Below the pieces are notes generated by a model. It was given only the letters and a program-made list of their open reading frames with translations. It had not been told where the DNA came from and did not search any database. Shown here piece by piece: positions 9,388 through 17,555 of a stretch of DNA of 64,000 nucleotides. Every line of letters starts with the position of its first letter. The first letter of the stretch is position 1. Both the position numbers and the translations under genes were made by a program. Origin of the DNA: Pasteurellaceae bacterium (lineage in GTDB: Bacteria > Pseudomonadota > Gammaproteobacteria > Enterobacterales > Pasteurellaceae); the NCBI GenBank assembly GCA_900756155.1, contig CAAEJV010000017.1:248001-312000 (forward strand), in the 5' to 3' direction.

Positions 9388-9416
9388 AAAACGACACTTA
9401 GGTGTCGTTTTTTATT
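9388..9416 (+). terminator. Rho-independent terminator of ihfB
   Basis: AAAACGACAC and GTGTCGTTTT form a 10-bp stem with a TTAG loop, followed by a T run. Confidence 0.85.
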
Positions 9417-9460
9417 ACAAATTTTGGCATAATGAAACTATTCTTAACAAGGAGATAGTG

Positions 9461-9754
9461 ATGATTAAATATATTCTCGGACTCATTATTGTGCTAGCTA
9501 TCGTAATCGTTGCGGTAACTATAGGGGCGAATAATGATCAAGTAATCACCTTTAACTACATTGTTGCTGAAAGCCAATTCCAACTTTCAACGCTAGTCGC
9601 GATTTTATTTGGTTTTGGATTAATTTTAGGTTGGTTAATTACTGGATTCTTCTACTTAAAATTAAAATTCAAAAATATGTCTTTAGCGCGTCAAGTTAAA
9701 CGTCAAACATTACAAATTAACGAATTAACGACTACTCGCGATAAGGCAGTATAA
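9461..9754 (+). CDS. lapA: LapA, inner-membrane lipopolysaccharide assembly protein
   Basis: The 97-residue DUF1049 protein has two hydrophobic segments (about residues 3-22 and 42-65) and a basic, coiled-coil-like C-terminal tail. LapA accompanies LapB in controlling lipopolysaccharide synthesis at the inner membrane. ATG 9461 is 6-7 nt after GGAG at 9451-9454; a GTG immediately before it is less well placed. Its stop overlaps the lapB start (TAATG). Confidence 0.9.
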   Translation: MIKYILGLIIVLAIVIVAVTIGANNDQVITFNYIVAESQFQLSTLVAILFGFGLILGWLITGFFYLKLKFKNMSLARQVKRQTLQINELTTTRDKAV

Positions 9755-10932
9755 TGCTTGAATTACTCTTTCTGCTTCTGCCAATAGCCGCTGCTTATGG
9801 TTGGTATATGGGGCATCGGAGTGCCAAGAAAGATCAGGAAGATATTAGTAATAAACTCTCCCGTGATTATGTCACGGGGGTCAATTTTTTGCTTTCTAAT
9901 CAAACGGATAAAGCTGTTGATTTGTTTCTTGATATGTTGCAAAAACAAGAAACAGAAAATGAAATTGAAAGCAACTCACAATTTGAAGCTGAGTTAACGC
10001 TCGGTAATCTTTTCCGTTCTCGAGGCGAGGTGGATCGTGCTTTACGCATTCATCAAGCACTCGATCGTAGTCCCAATTATTCTTTCGAACAAAAATTATT
10101 AGCTAAACAGCAACTCGCTAAGGATTTCATGACGGTGGGTTTTTATGACCGTGCTGAAGCGCTTTACATTATTATGGTGGATGAACCAGAGTTTGCTAAA
10201 AATGCACTGCAACAGCTTTTGGTGATTTACCAAAAAACAAAAGAATGGAAAAAAGCCGTTAATATCGCAGAGAAGCTTGCCAAGATCTCACCTAAAGAAA
10301 ATAATGTGGAATTAGCACAATGTTATTGTGAATATGCCTTAAGCGGTGAACTTGAAAGTGCGGTTGAAAAACGCAGTATTTTACAAAAAGCGCTAAATGT
10401 ATCTCCAACTAGTGTGAGAGCATCAATGCTGCTTGCTGATTTAGAAATGGCTAATAAAAACTATCGTCAAGCCATTCACTTTTTAGAGAATATTCTTGAT
10501 CAAAATCCAATTTATATTGGTGAAGTGCTGAAAACGCTCAAATATTGTTATGATGAATTAGGAGAGAGAGATAACTTTGAGTTATTTCTAATTCGAGCCA
10601 GTCAGCAGGTTAACAATACTAAAGTCGATTTAATGTTAGCAAGCTTGATTGAAGAGAAAGATGGCAAGAGTGCCGCACAATCAAAACTTTATCAACAGCT
10701 TACTAAACATCCAAGTACATCTATTTTCCACCGTTTTATTCAATTTCAAATTGATGATGCAGAGGAAGGGCGAGGTAAAGAAAGCTTAATTTTGCTACAT
10801 AAAATGGTCGGTGAGAGAATTAAGCAAAGCTTTGGTTATCGTTGCTCAAATTGCGGTTATCAAACCCATAAATTAATGTGGAATTGTCCTTCTTGCAAAC
10901 AGTGGGAATCCATCAAACCAGAACATAATTAA
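9754..10932 (+). CDS. lapB: LapB, lipopolysaccharide assembly/regulation protein
   Basis: LapB (YciM) is an essential inner-membrane adaptor that tunes FtsH degradation of LpxC and thus the amount of lipopolysaccharide. The 392-residue protein has an N-terminal transmembrane anchor (about 1-18), a series of TPR-like helical repeats, and a C-terminal rubredoxin-type metal site with paired cysteines (CSNCGYQ and CPSCKQW, near residues 367-385). The length matches the family. It is coupled to lapA by an overlapping start codon. Confidence 0.95.
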   Translation: MLELLFLLLPIAAAYGWYMGHRSAKKDQEDISNKLSRDYVTGVNFLLSNQTDKAVDLFLDMLQKQETENEIESNSQFEAELTLGNLFRSRGEVDRALRIHQALDRSPNYSFEQKLLAKQQLAKDFMTVGFYDRAEALYIIMVDEPEFAKNALQQLLVIYQKTKEWKKAVNIAEKLAKISPKENNVELAQCYCEYALSGELESAVEKRSILQKALNVSPTSVRASMLLADLEMANKNYRQAIHFLENILDQNPIYIGEVLKTLKYCYDELGERDNFELFLIRASQQVNNTKVDLMLASLIEEKDGKSAAQSKLYQQLTKHPSTSIFHRFIQFQIDDAEEGRGKESLILLHKMVGERIKQSFGYRCSNCGYQTHKLMWNCPSCKQWESIKPEHN

Positions 10933-10953
10933 TTGACACAGAGAGGTAAAATT

Positions 10954-11646
10954 ATGAATAGCAAAGTAATCGTTGCATTAGATTACGAAACAGAAGCACA
11001 AGCGCTATCCCTCGTGGATCAAATTGATCCAAGCTTATGCCGTTTAAAAGTGGGTAAAGAAATGTTTACCACACTGGGAACAAATTTCGTTAAGCAATTA
11101 CACGAGCGTCAATTTGATGTTTTCCTCGATCTTAAATTTCATGATATTCCGAATACTGTGGCAAGAGCGGTGCGTTCTGCGGCTGATTTAGGGGTATGGA
11201 TGGTTGATGTCCATGCTAGCGGTGGTCTGAAAATGATGGAAGAGGCGAAGAAAATTCTCGAGCCTTATGGAAAAGATGCGCCTTTATTAATCGCAGTAAC
11301 CGTATTGACCAGTATGGAAGATTTGGATTTATTACAAATCGGTATTAACTCTTCACCACTTGAGCATGTTTTACGTCTTGCACATTTAACCCAGCGAGCG
11401 GGATTAGATGGTGTCGTTTGTTCACCACAAGAAGTGGAGATTTTACGTAATGCTTGTGGTCCTGATTTTAAATTAGTCACACCGGGGATTCGCCCAATTG
11501 GAAGTGATTTTGGTGATCAACGTCGCGTTATGACTCCTGCTGCGGCTATTCGTTCTGGTTCTGATTATTTGGTGATTGGTCGCCCAATTACGCAAGCTGA
11601 CAATCCAGCAGAAGTGCTTCGTTCAATTAATTCATCACTTTCGTAA
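10954..11646 (+). CDS. pyrF: Orotidine 5'-phosphate decarboxylase
   Basis: PyrF converts OMP to UMP, the last step of de novo pyrimidine synthesis. The 230-residue TIM-barrel protein shows the catalytic DLKFHDIPNTV motif, N-terminal VALDYE, and the phosphate-binding GIRP and VIGRPIT motifs. Start ATG 10954 follows GAGAGG. It lies 21 bp after lapB, and yciH starts one base after its stop. Confidence 0.96.
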   Translation: MNSKVIVALDYETEAQALSLVDQIDPSLCRLKVGKEMFTTLGTNFVKQLHERQFDVFLDLKFHDIPNTVARAVRSAADLGVWMVDVHASGGLKMMEEAKKILEPYGKDAPLLIAVTVLTSMEDLDLLQIGINSSPLEHVLRLAHLTQRAGLDGVVCSPQEVEILRNACGPDFKLVTPGIRPIGSDFGDQRRVMTPAAAIRSGSDYLVIGRPITQADNPAEVLRSINSSLS

Positions 11647-11647
11647 T

Positions 11648-11968
11648 ATGACAGAGAGTACTTTAGTTTATTCTACCGAAGTAGGTCGAATTAAAGAGCA
11701 AAAGCAACCAGTACAACGCCCTAAAGGTGATGGTGTGGTTCGCATCCAAAAACAAACGAGTGGTCGAAAAGGTGCAGGCGTTTCAGTGATTACAGGGTTA
11801 GATTTAGCTGATGATGAATTGAAAAAGTTAACGGCTGAACTTAAAAAGCGGTGTGGTTGTGGTGGCTCAGTAAAAGACGGCAATATTGAGATTCAAGGCG
11901 AAAAACGTGATTTACTAAAACAACTTTTAGAACAAAAAGGGTTTAAAGTAAAGTTAGCCGGTGGTTAA
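11648..11968 (+). CDS. yciH: SUI1/eIF1-like translation factor YciH
   Basis: The 106-residue protein has the SUI1 fold shared with eukaryotic eIF1 (GRKGAGVSVITGL, CGCGGSVKDGNIEIQGE). YciH is thought to influence initiation fidelity, but its role in bacteria is not settled. The ATG at 11648 comes one nucleotide after the pyrF stop, so translation is probably coupled. The pyrF-yciH pairing is conserved in gammaproteobacteria. Confidence 0.9.
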   Translation: MTESTLVYSTEVGRIKEQKQPVQRPKGDGVVRIQKQTSGRKGAGVSVITGLDLADDELKKLTAELKKRCGCGGSVKDGNIEIQGEKRDLLKQLLEQKGFKVKLAGG

Positions 11969-11976
11969 GATAAAAT

Positions 11977-12012
11977 AAAAAATCCATCTTCAATTGAAGA
12001 TGGATTTTTTTA
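11977..12012. terminator. Strong bidirectional terminator
   Basis: A 15-bp perfect stem (AAAAAATCCATCTTC with GAAGATGGATTTTTT) and AATT loop lie between yciH and the convergent SirB2-like gene. Confidence 0.9.
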
Positions 12013-12015
12013 TGA

Positions 12016-12372
12016 TTAACTTTCCATGAAGTCTGGTTGGTAAGCAAAGAAAATTGCACCCAAGAAACTTAATACAGCAAATGCCAGAAATGCATTATTT
12101 GGATTTGTAGCTTTGCGACTAAAATATTTAGCCGAGAAGAAAATATAAAGCACAAGCATGATAATTTTCATGATGAGCCAGCTTTGTAACTGATAACCGA
12201 CCAAGAAGAAAATCGTTAAGCCACTCGCAATTAAAAGTGTGTCAACTAAGTGCGGTAAAATTTTTAGCAGTTTAATCGCTCGCCAATCTTTCCCACTTAA
12301 TTGCATTCCCCCACGGATAATTAATAATCCTAAACTTAAAAATGCACAAACAATGTGCAAATAAACTAACAT
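12016..12372 (-). CDS. SirB2-family inner-membrane protein
   Basis: The 118-residue protein is almost entirely hydrophobic, with four predicted membrane helices and the SirB2-like opening LVYLHIVCAFLSLGLLIIRG. The family name comes from a Salmonella invasion-gene context, but its molecular function is unknown. I chose ATG 12372 because GGAG lies 5 nt upstream; an in-frame GTG two codons earlier would overlap that site. The sequence covering the ribosome-binding site and start (12371-12382) is identical to a 12-nt stretch of the Fur-controlled small RNA at 40603-40670, so it could be a target. It lies upstream of, and divergent in neither sense from, ettA: both are on the minus strand with a terminator between. 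Confidence 0.75.
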   Translation of the reverse strand: MLVYLHIVCAFLSLGLLIIRGGMQLSGKDWRAIKLLKILPHLVDTLLIASGLTIFFLVGYQLQSWLIMKIIMLVLYIFFSAKYFSRKATNPNNAFLAFAVLSFLGAIFFAYQPDFMES

Positions 12373-12393
12373 AATCACTCCAGATGTAAAAGG

Positions 12394-12421
12394 AAAGTGC
12401 GGTCAAAAGTGACCGCACTTT
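12394..12421 (-). terminator. Paired-uptake-signal terminator upstream of the SirB2-like gene, downstream position unclear
   Basis: AAAGTGCGGTC pairs with GACCGCACTTT over a 6-nt loop, placed just after the ettA stop on the minus strand. It is the likely ettA terminator. Confidence 0.8.
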
Positions 12422-12427
12422 AATTTC

Positions 12428-14098
12428 TTATTTTGCAATACGCTTATATTTAATACGATGTGGTTGTGTTGCGGCTTCACCTAAGGTTTTCTTTTTCCAC
12501 TCTTCGTAGTCTGAGAAGTTACCTTCATAGAACGTCACTTTACCTTCATCACCGTAATCTAAAATATGAGTTGCAATACGGTCTAAGAACCAACGGTCAT
12601 GGGAAATCACCATTGCACAACCAGGGAATTCTAAGATCGCATTTTCTAACGCACGTAAAGTTTCAACGTCTAAGTCATTGGTCGGTTCGTCCAATAACAG
12701 TACGTTACCACCACGTTGTAGAAGTTTAGCTAAGTGTAAACGACCACGTTCACCACCCGATAATTCGCCCACACGTTTTTGTTGATCTACGCCTTTGAAG
12801 TTGAAGCGTCCAACATACGCACGGCTTGGAATTTCAAAGTTACCAATAGTGAGAATATCTTGTCCGTTAGACACTTCTTCCCATACGGTTTTCTTATCAT
12901 CCATTGAGTCACGGAACTGATCGACAGAGGCAAGTACCACAGTTTCACCCATTGTAATTGAGCCGCTATCTGGTTGTTCTTGACCTGAAAGCATACGGAA
13001 TAGGGTTGATTTACCCGCACCATTCGCTCCGATAATACCCACGATAGCACCTTTTGGAATGCTGAATGATAAATTATCAATTAAAGTTCGATCACCGTAA
13101 GATTTAGTGAGATGTTCTACCTCAATCACTTTATCACCTAAACGTGGACCAGGTGGAATAAAGAGTTCGTTTGTCTCGTTACGTTTTTGATATTCGCCAG
13201 AGTTTAATTCATCAAAGCGCGCCATACGTGCTTTGCTTTTCGCTTGGCGACCTTTAGGATTTTGACGAACCCATTCTAACTCTTTCGCAATGGATTTTTG
13301 ACGCGCGTTTTCAGTGGCTTGTTCTTGTTCTAAACGTTTCTCTTTTTGCTCTAACCAAGAAGAGTAGTTGCCTTCCCAAGGAATACCTTCACCACGGTCA
13401 AGCTCTAAGATCCAACCTGCAACGTTATCTAAGAAGTAACGGTCGTGGGTAATCGCCACAACGGTACCTTCGTAGTCATGTAAGAAGCGTTCTAACCATG
13501 CTACAGATTCCGCATCTAAGTGGTTGGTTGGTTCGTCTAATAAGAGCATGTCTGGTTTTTCGAGTAATAAGCGACAAAGAGCGACACGACGACGTTCGCC
13601 CCCTGATAAATGCTCAATTTTTGCATCCCAATCTGGTAAACGTAATGCATCTGCGGCACGTTCTAACTGGTTATCTAAATTATGTCCATCATGCGCTTGA
13701 ATAATGGCTTCAAGGTTCGCTTGTTCAGCCGCTAATTTATCGAAATCCGCATCAGGATCAGCATAAAGTGCATAAACTTCATCTAAACGAGTCAGTGCAT
13801 TTTTTACTTCAGAAACCGCTTCTTCTACCGCTTCACGTACAGTTTGTTGCGGATCAAGTTTTGGTTCTTGTGGAAGATAACCAATTTTGATACCCGGTTG
13901 TGGACGAGCTTCACCTTCGAACTCTTTATCCACGCCCGCCATAATGCGTAAAAGGGTTGATTTACCCGCGCCATTTAAGCCGAGCACCCCGATTTTTGCG
14001 CCAGGGAAGAAGCTTAAAGAAATATCTTTCAAAATATGACGCTTCGGTGGCACCACTTTGCCGACACGGTGCATCGTATATACAAATTGCGTTGACAT
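12428..14098 (-). CDS. ettA: Energy-dependent translational throttle protein EttA (ABC-F)
   Basis: EttA is an ABC-F ATPase that binds the ribosomal E site and gates entry into elongation according to the ADP/ATP ratio. The 556-residue protein has two ABC domains: Walker A GLNGAGKST near residue 39 and GANGAGKST near 358, each with an LSGGER signature and LLLDEPTN Walker B. The linker between domains is rich in charged residues, as expected for the P-site tRNA interaction motif. No membrane segments are present. The gene is followed by a paired-uptake-signal terminator. Confidence 0.95.
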   Translation of the reverse strand: MSTQFVYTMHRVGKVVPPKRHILKDISLSFFPGAKIGVLGLNGAGKSTLLRIMAGVDKEFEGEARPQPGIKIGYLPQEPKLDPQQTVREAVEEAVSEVKNALTRLDEVYALYADPDADFDKLAAEQANLEAIIQAHDGHNLDNQLERAADALRLPDWDAKIEHLSGGERRRVALCRLLLEKPDMLLLDEPTNHLDAESVAWLERFLHDYEGTVVAITHDRYFLDNVAGWILELDRGEGIPWEGNYSSWLEQKEKRLEQEQATENARQKSIAKELEWVRQNPKGRQAKSKARMARFDELNSGEYQKRNETNELFIPPGPRLGDKVIEVEHLTKSYGDRTLIDNLSFSIPKGAIVGIIGANGAGKSTLFRMLSGQEQPDSGSITMGETVVLASVDQFRDSMDDKKTVWEEVSNGQDILTIGNFEIPSRAYVGRFNFKGVDQQKRVGELSGGERGRLHLAKLLQRGGNVLLLDEPTNDLDVETLRALENAILEFPGCAMVISHDRWFLDRIATHILDYGDEGKVTFYEGNFSDYEEWKKKTLGEAATQPHRIKYKRIAK

Positions 14099-14170
14099 AA
14101 TTTTCTCGATGTTATGAATAAAAGTGCGGTTATTTTACTTGATGTTTAGGGAATAAGCTATTTGAAAGGC

Positions 14171-14198
14171 AAAAAAAACCACCCATATAGGGTGGTAG
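14171..14198 (-). terminator. Terminator with no protein gene upstream
   Basis: A perfect ACCACCC/GGGTGGT stem with a short TATAT-type loop is followed by eight T on the minus strand. The nearest upstream minus-strand coding gene is over 1.9 kb away, so it must end an untranslated RNA. Confidence 0.85.
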
Positions 14199-14287
14199 GA
14201 AAGTAGTTTAGCTATATTTATGATTATTTTATTTAGGAACTTTATGAATATCAAGCAATCACTTGACGAGACAAATAGTACATAAAT
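14171..14287 (-). ncRNA. Candidate FNR-controlled small RNA (FnrS-like)
   Basis: No gene fits this 350-bp gap, yet the minus strand carries a complete small-transcript layout. A perfect FNR box lies at 14335..14322, a -10-like TGTAAC at about 14297..14292, and a strong terminator at 14198..14171 (ACCACCC, loop, GGGTGGT, then eight T). Box centre to the predicted start is about 41-42 bp, the class II activation spacing. The RNA would be about 115 nt; E. coli FnrS is 122 nt. It contains GTCAAGTGAT at about 14266..14257, close to GUCAAGCGAU that I recall from E. coli FnrS, within a small TCAAG/CTTGA hairpin. The homology is inference; the regulatory geometry is read directly. Confidence 0.65.
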
Positions 14288-14321
14288 TTCAGTTACAAGG
14301 GAAATGTGAATGAATAATTTG

Positions 14322-14335
14322 TTGATACAAATCAA
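14322..14335 (-). promoter_or_regulatory. FNR box
   Basis: TTGATTTGTATCAA (minus strand) is a perfect TTGAT-N4-ATCAA anaerobic regulator site. It sits at about -41.5 of the candidate small RNA; it is about 60 bp upstream of the putative -35 of the divergent 14446 gene and could affect that too. Confidence 0.8.
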
Positions 14336-14380
14336 GAAAATCACAGGATTTTTTATGTTTCGACTGATTTTTATTCGATT

Positions 14381-14407
14381 TTGATTAGGAACTGCTTGTG
14401 ATAAAAT
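14381..14407 (+). promoter_or_regulatory. Probable promoter of the DUF1007 gene
   Basis: TTGATT at 14381-14386 and TAAAAT at 14402-14407 are separated by 15 bp, about 40 bp upstream of the start codon at 14446. The spacing is short, so this is tentative. Confidence 0.4.
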
Positions 14408-14445
14408 CTGTCTATTCAATTATTTAGCCCACTTTATTTTTATTT

Positions 14446-15078
14446 ATGTTTAAAAAATTACTCCTAGGATTATCGCTAATTTCTCCTTTTTCGGTTCTTG
14501 CTCATCCTCACGCCTTTATTGATATGCAAACCAAACCGTTAGTGAAAGATAATCAATTAATTGGTTTTTCGACTCAATGGTTACTGGATGAAGCCAGCTC
14601 TTCAGCCGTATTGTATGACATGATGCAGACGAAAGGGGATAAGGCTGCTCAACAGAAATTAGTTGATGAGGTAATGGCAAACGTTGTGAATGAACATTAC
14701 TTTAGTTATGTCTTTGATAAAGAAAATCACAAAATTAAATATAAAAAACAGCCTGAAAATTATGGCATGCGTGTTAAAGGAAATGAGGTGGAGTATTATT
14801 TTGATTTTCTTTTAGCTCAGCCACAGACTTTGCAAAATAATGAATTTACGCTAATGACTTATGACAGCACCTATTATGTGGCAATGCGTTATGTAGAAAA
14901 AGGTAAAAGAGCGGTTGATTTTTCAGCACTTCCTGCAAACTGCAAAGGGGAAGTGCTCGAACCTAATGTGGATGAAAAAATTAAATCCTATGCTTCATCA
15001 TTGGATAAATCGCAAAAAAATGAAGATGATTCTCTTGGTGTATTGTTTGCGCAGAAAGTAAAAATTAAATGTGAATAA
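14446..15078 (+). CDS. Exported DUF1007 protein, partner of a metal transporter
   Basis: The 210-residue protein begins with a signal peptide (MFKKLLLGLSLISPFSVLA) and then HPHAFIDM, the histidine-rich start typical of DUF1007. These proteins are commonly encoded next to NicO-family nickel/cobalt transporters, as here, and probably bind the metal in the periplasm. The next gene overlaps its stop codon. No biochemical role is proven. Confidence 0.8.
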   Translation: MFKKLLLGLSLISPFSVLAHPHAFIDMQTKPLVKDNQLIGFSTQWLLDEASSSAVLYDMMQTKGDKAAQQKLVDEVMANVVNEHYFSYVFDKENHKIKYKKQPENYGMRVKGNEVEYYFDFLLAQPQTLQNNEFTLMTYDSTYYVAMRYVEKGKRAVDFSALPANCKGEVLEPNVDEKIKSYASSLDKSQKNEDDSLGVLFAQKVKIKCE

Positions 15079-16060
15079 AAAAATGAAGTTAAAATTGACC
15101 GCACTCTTTATCGGCTTATTAGCGATTATTTTCGCCTTGCTACCTTGGCTTTTTGTGCAAGTAGCCGATTGGCAAAAAGCCTTTAATCAGCTGATTTCTG
15201 AAAATCTACATCAGATTCAAGCACATTCATCTACAGCAGGATTATGGTTGATTTTCGCCGCCTTTTCTTATGGTGTATTACATGCATTAGGGCCTGGGCA
15301 TGGGAAATTTATTATTGCTGGTTATCTTTCTACTCACGAAAGCCAGCTTAAAACCAGCGTACGCTTAAGTTTGCTTTCCTCTCTCATGCAAGGTTTTGTC
15401 GCAGTTGCTGCAACCTCCATTGTGGTGGTGATACTTAATCTTTCCTCAAAATATTTTAAACTTAGTCAGTTATGGCTGGAGCGTAGCGCACTCATTTTAT
15501 TAGTGTTGTTAGGGCTTTATTGGATTGCTCAAGGTTTAAAAGGCTTGAAGAAAAAACAATCTTTTCGTATCACATCTATTCAATCATTACCGAAACAGAT
15601 TGGAGCAGCTTCGCCTTTTCGATATGAGCAAGGAAAAGTAAGCCAAATACAGTGTAGCTGTGGGCATCAACATCTACCGAATAATCAACAGCTTAAGCAA
15701 TCAGGTGATTTAAAATCTCAGCTCTTAGTGATTTTGACTATTGGTATGCGACCGTGTAGTGGCGCTATTTTTGTGCTCTTTCTCGCTTATATGCTGGATC
15801 TGTATTGGTGGGGAATTGTAGCTACGTTTGCCATGTCGCTGGGCACAGGATTAATGCTTTCACTTTTTGCTGCGTTAGTACGCTATGCGAGAAGTGTCGC
15901 AACGCGATTAGGCCATTGGTACGGTTTAGCCGGTTCTAATCAAAAAGGTGAGGCCATGATCAAATGCATTGCGGGCGCAATTATGATCTTTTTTGCACTA
16001 AGCTTGTTGTATGGCACGATGGAGGCTGTAACAGGTGGTGCAGCCTTGTTTGGTGGGTAA
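15071..16060 (+). CDS. NicO-family nickel/cobalt transporter
   Basis: The protein is about 329 residues with at least six hydrophobic segments. The HALGPGHGKFI signature at about residue 72 and the second motif GMRPCSGAIFVLF at about 225 are characteristic of the NicO/RcnA family. A central soluble loop contains CSCGHQH, a likely metal-binding patch. The start may be GTG 15071, overlapping the upstream stop, or ATG 15083; neither has a clear Shine-Dalgarno, so coupling to the DUF1007 gene is likely. Direction of transport (uptake or efflux) cannot be decided from sequence. Confidence 0.82.
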   Translation: MNKKMKLKLTALFIGLLAIIFALLPWLFVQVADWQKAFNQLISENLHQIQAHSSTAGLWLIFAAFSYGVLHALGPGHGKFIIAGYLSTHESQLKTSVRLSLLSSLMQGFVAVAATSIVVVILNLSSKYFKLSQLWLERSALILLVLLGLYWIAQGLKGLKKKQSFRITSIQSLPKQIGAASPFRYEQGKVSQIQCSCGHQHLPNNQQLKQSGDLKSQLLVILTIGMRPCSGAIFVLFLAYMLDLYWWGIVATFAMSLGTGLMLSLFAALVRYARSVATRLGHWYGLAGSNQKGEAMIKCIAGAIMIFFALSLLYGTMEAVTGGAALFGG

Positions 16061-16092
16061 ATAAATGGGCAGCGTTTGCTGCCCATTTATTT
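16059..16092. terminator. Bidirectional terminator
   Basis: A 15-bp perfect stem (AAATAAATGGGCAGC with GCTGCCCATTTATTT) with a GTTT loop lies between two convergent genes. Confidence 0.88.
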
Positions 16093-16100
16093 GAAATAGA

Positions 16101-16763
16101 TTATTCAACCCAAGTAACGATTTCTTCAATTGGTCGACGAGATTTTTTGGTAATGTCTCTCGCGCGATAACCAAATGTTGCTGCCACGGATACGCCCCAT
16201 TCATTTGGATCAAAGAGACCTTCAGCGGCTAAAGTTTCATTCATTTTATCATAGTTAAAGCCTTCAATAGGGCAAGAATCTACACCAATAGCGGCGGCAC
16301 CAGTGAGCATATTGGCTAATGCAATGTAGGTTTGTTTGCTTGTCCAGTCAAATAATGCTCGTTCGCTTTCTGCGGTTTTCATTTCAACTTCTTGTAAGCC
16401 TTTATATTTTTCCAAGGCTTTTTCTAATTGCTCGCCTTGTAAACCTCTACGCACCGCAACATCACGGAAGAAAGGCGTGTCATATCGAGCATTTTTCTTC
16501 GCAAGAATGATTACTAAATGACTACAATCATCTAATTGATATTGCATGCCCCAGCTAAAAGGTTTGAGCTTATCACGCAATGCTTTATTTTGAATAACTA
16601 AGAACTTCCATGGCTCAGAACCGACGGAACTTGGTGATAAACGAGCAAATTCTAAAATTGCCGCGAAATCTTCTTGGCTGATTTTTTTATTCGGATCGTA
16701 ATAGCGTGTTGAACAGCGATTTTCGAATACTTGAAGCATTTGTTCGCGTGTAATTTGACTCAT
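16101..16763 (-). CDS. NAD(P)H-dependent FMN nitroreductase
   Basis: The 220-residue protein belongs to the nitroreductase fold: RCSTRYYDPNK near residue 16 and SPSSVGSEPWKFLVIQ near 43 bind FMN, and GAAAIGVDSCPIEGF near 157 is the second FMN-contact motif. Such enzymes reduce quinones and nitro-compounds with NAD(P)H; the natural substrate is unknown. ATG 16763 is preceded by GAGGAAG. It is a single-gene unit flanked by its own terminator. Confidence 0.9.
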   Translation of the reverse strand: MSQITREQMLQVFENRCSTRYYDPNKKISQEDFAAILEFARLSPSSVGSEPWKFLVIQNKALRDKLKPFSWGMQYQLDDCSHLVIILAKKNARYDTPFFRDVAVRRGLQGEQLEKALEKYKGLQEVEMKTAESERALFDWTSKQTYIALANMLTGAAAIGVDSCPIEGFNYDKMNETLAAEGLFDPNEWGVSVAATFGYRARDITKKSRRPIEEIVTWVE

Positions 16764-16811
16764 GTTTTCTTCCTCTTAACATTATCTAATTTGTGATCTT
16801 TTGACCGCACT

Positions 16812-17555
16812 TTAGCGCTCTTTCCAATATCCAATCCACTCTTTGAGTAATTGCATATTTTTAGTAATTGCACCACCTTGCGGAATAAAATGCATCATAT
16901 TGAGTCCGTAACTGTCGGGCGTAATGCCTTCACCTACACTTGCAGGTAACACATCAAAGCCTTGCTGTTGGAATAATAATTTTGCACGTTGCATATGCCA
17001 TTCATTAGTGACTAAAATAATTTTATGAATACCTTCTTTTTCCAATATCTGTTTGGTGAAAAGGGCATTTTCTTTGGTAGTAAGTGCTTTAGGTTCAATC
17101 CATTTAGTTGGCACATTAAAGAAGTTTTGGAGTTCTTCCGCAGCGATTTTTGCTTCAATGGCGCCAGTTGGACTCGCCCCTGTAATTAATAATGGCAAGT
17201 GCGTTTCTTTTTGCAAGAATGCGGCATAGCGTAAGCGTTCAAGTTGAGTACCTGTTGAAGCTAATGGTGCATAAAGCTCTTTACTATCACGTAAACCACC
17301 GCCAAGTAAAACGATCGCTTGAGCTTGTTGATAATCTTGCAGTGTTAAATGATCTTCAGTAATGAGACTGTCTTTAAGTACTTGTGCCGTGTAAGGAATG
17401 CTTAAAAGATAGAGTAGAGAGAAACCAAGTGCGGTCGAAATTCGGCTTAATTTTTTGAAATTGAATTTAGCTAGAATAAGTGAAAGTCCCCATAAAATTA
17501 AAATATTAAATGGGGGAAGAATCATGGCTGTAATCAGTTTTTTCAATTCAAACAT
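16812..17555 (-). CDS. ElyC/YdcF-type DUF218 membrane protein
   Basis: The 247-residue protein has two N-terminal membrane helices (about 10-30 and 38-58) followed by a DUF218 domain with IVLLGGG, LLITGASPTG and LVTNEWHMQRA motifs. This matches the SanA/ElyC group, linked in E. coli to envelope integrity and use of the undecaprenyl lipid carrier. The start codon overlaps the stop of the pyruvyl transferase gene upstream, so it is the last gene of a three-gene polysaccharide unit. Its involvement in that pathway is inference. Confidence 0.8.
   Translation of the reverse strand: MFELKKLITAMILPPFNILILWGLSLILAKFNFKKLSRISTALGFSLLYLLSIPYTAQVLKDSLITEDHLTLQDYQQAQAIVLLGGGLRDSKELYAPLASTGTQLERLRYAAFLQKETHLPLLITGASPTGAIEAKIAAEELQNFFNVPTKWIEPKALTTKENALFTKQILEKEGIHKIILVTNEWHMQRAKLLFQQQGFDVLPASVGEGITPDSYGLNMMHFIPQGGAITKNMQLLKEWIGYWKER

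Noticed and set aside
14135..14419. Minus-strand ORF of 94 codons in the gap upstream of ettA
   Set aside because: The translation is low-complexity and AT-driven, without a ribosome-binding site, and it overlaps an FNR box and a terminator. The small-RNA explanation fits better.
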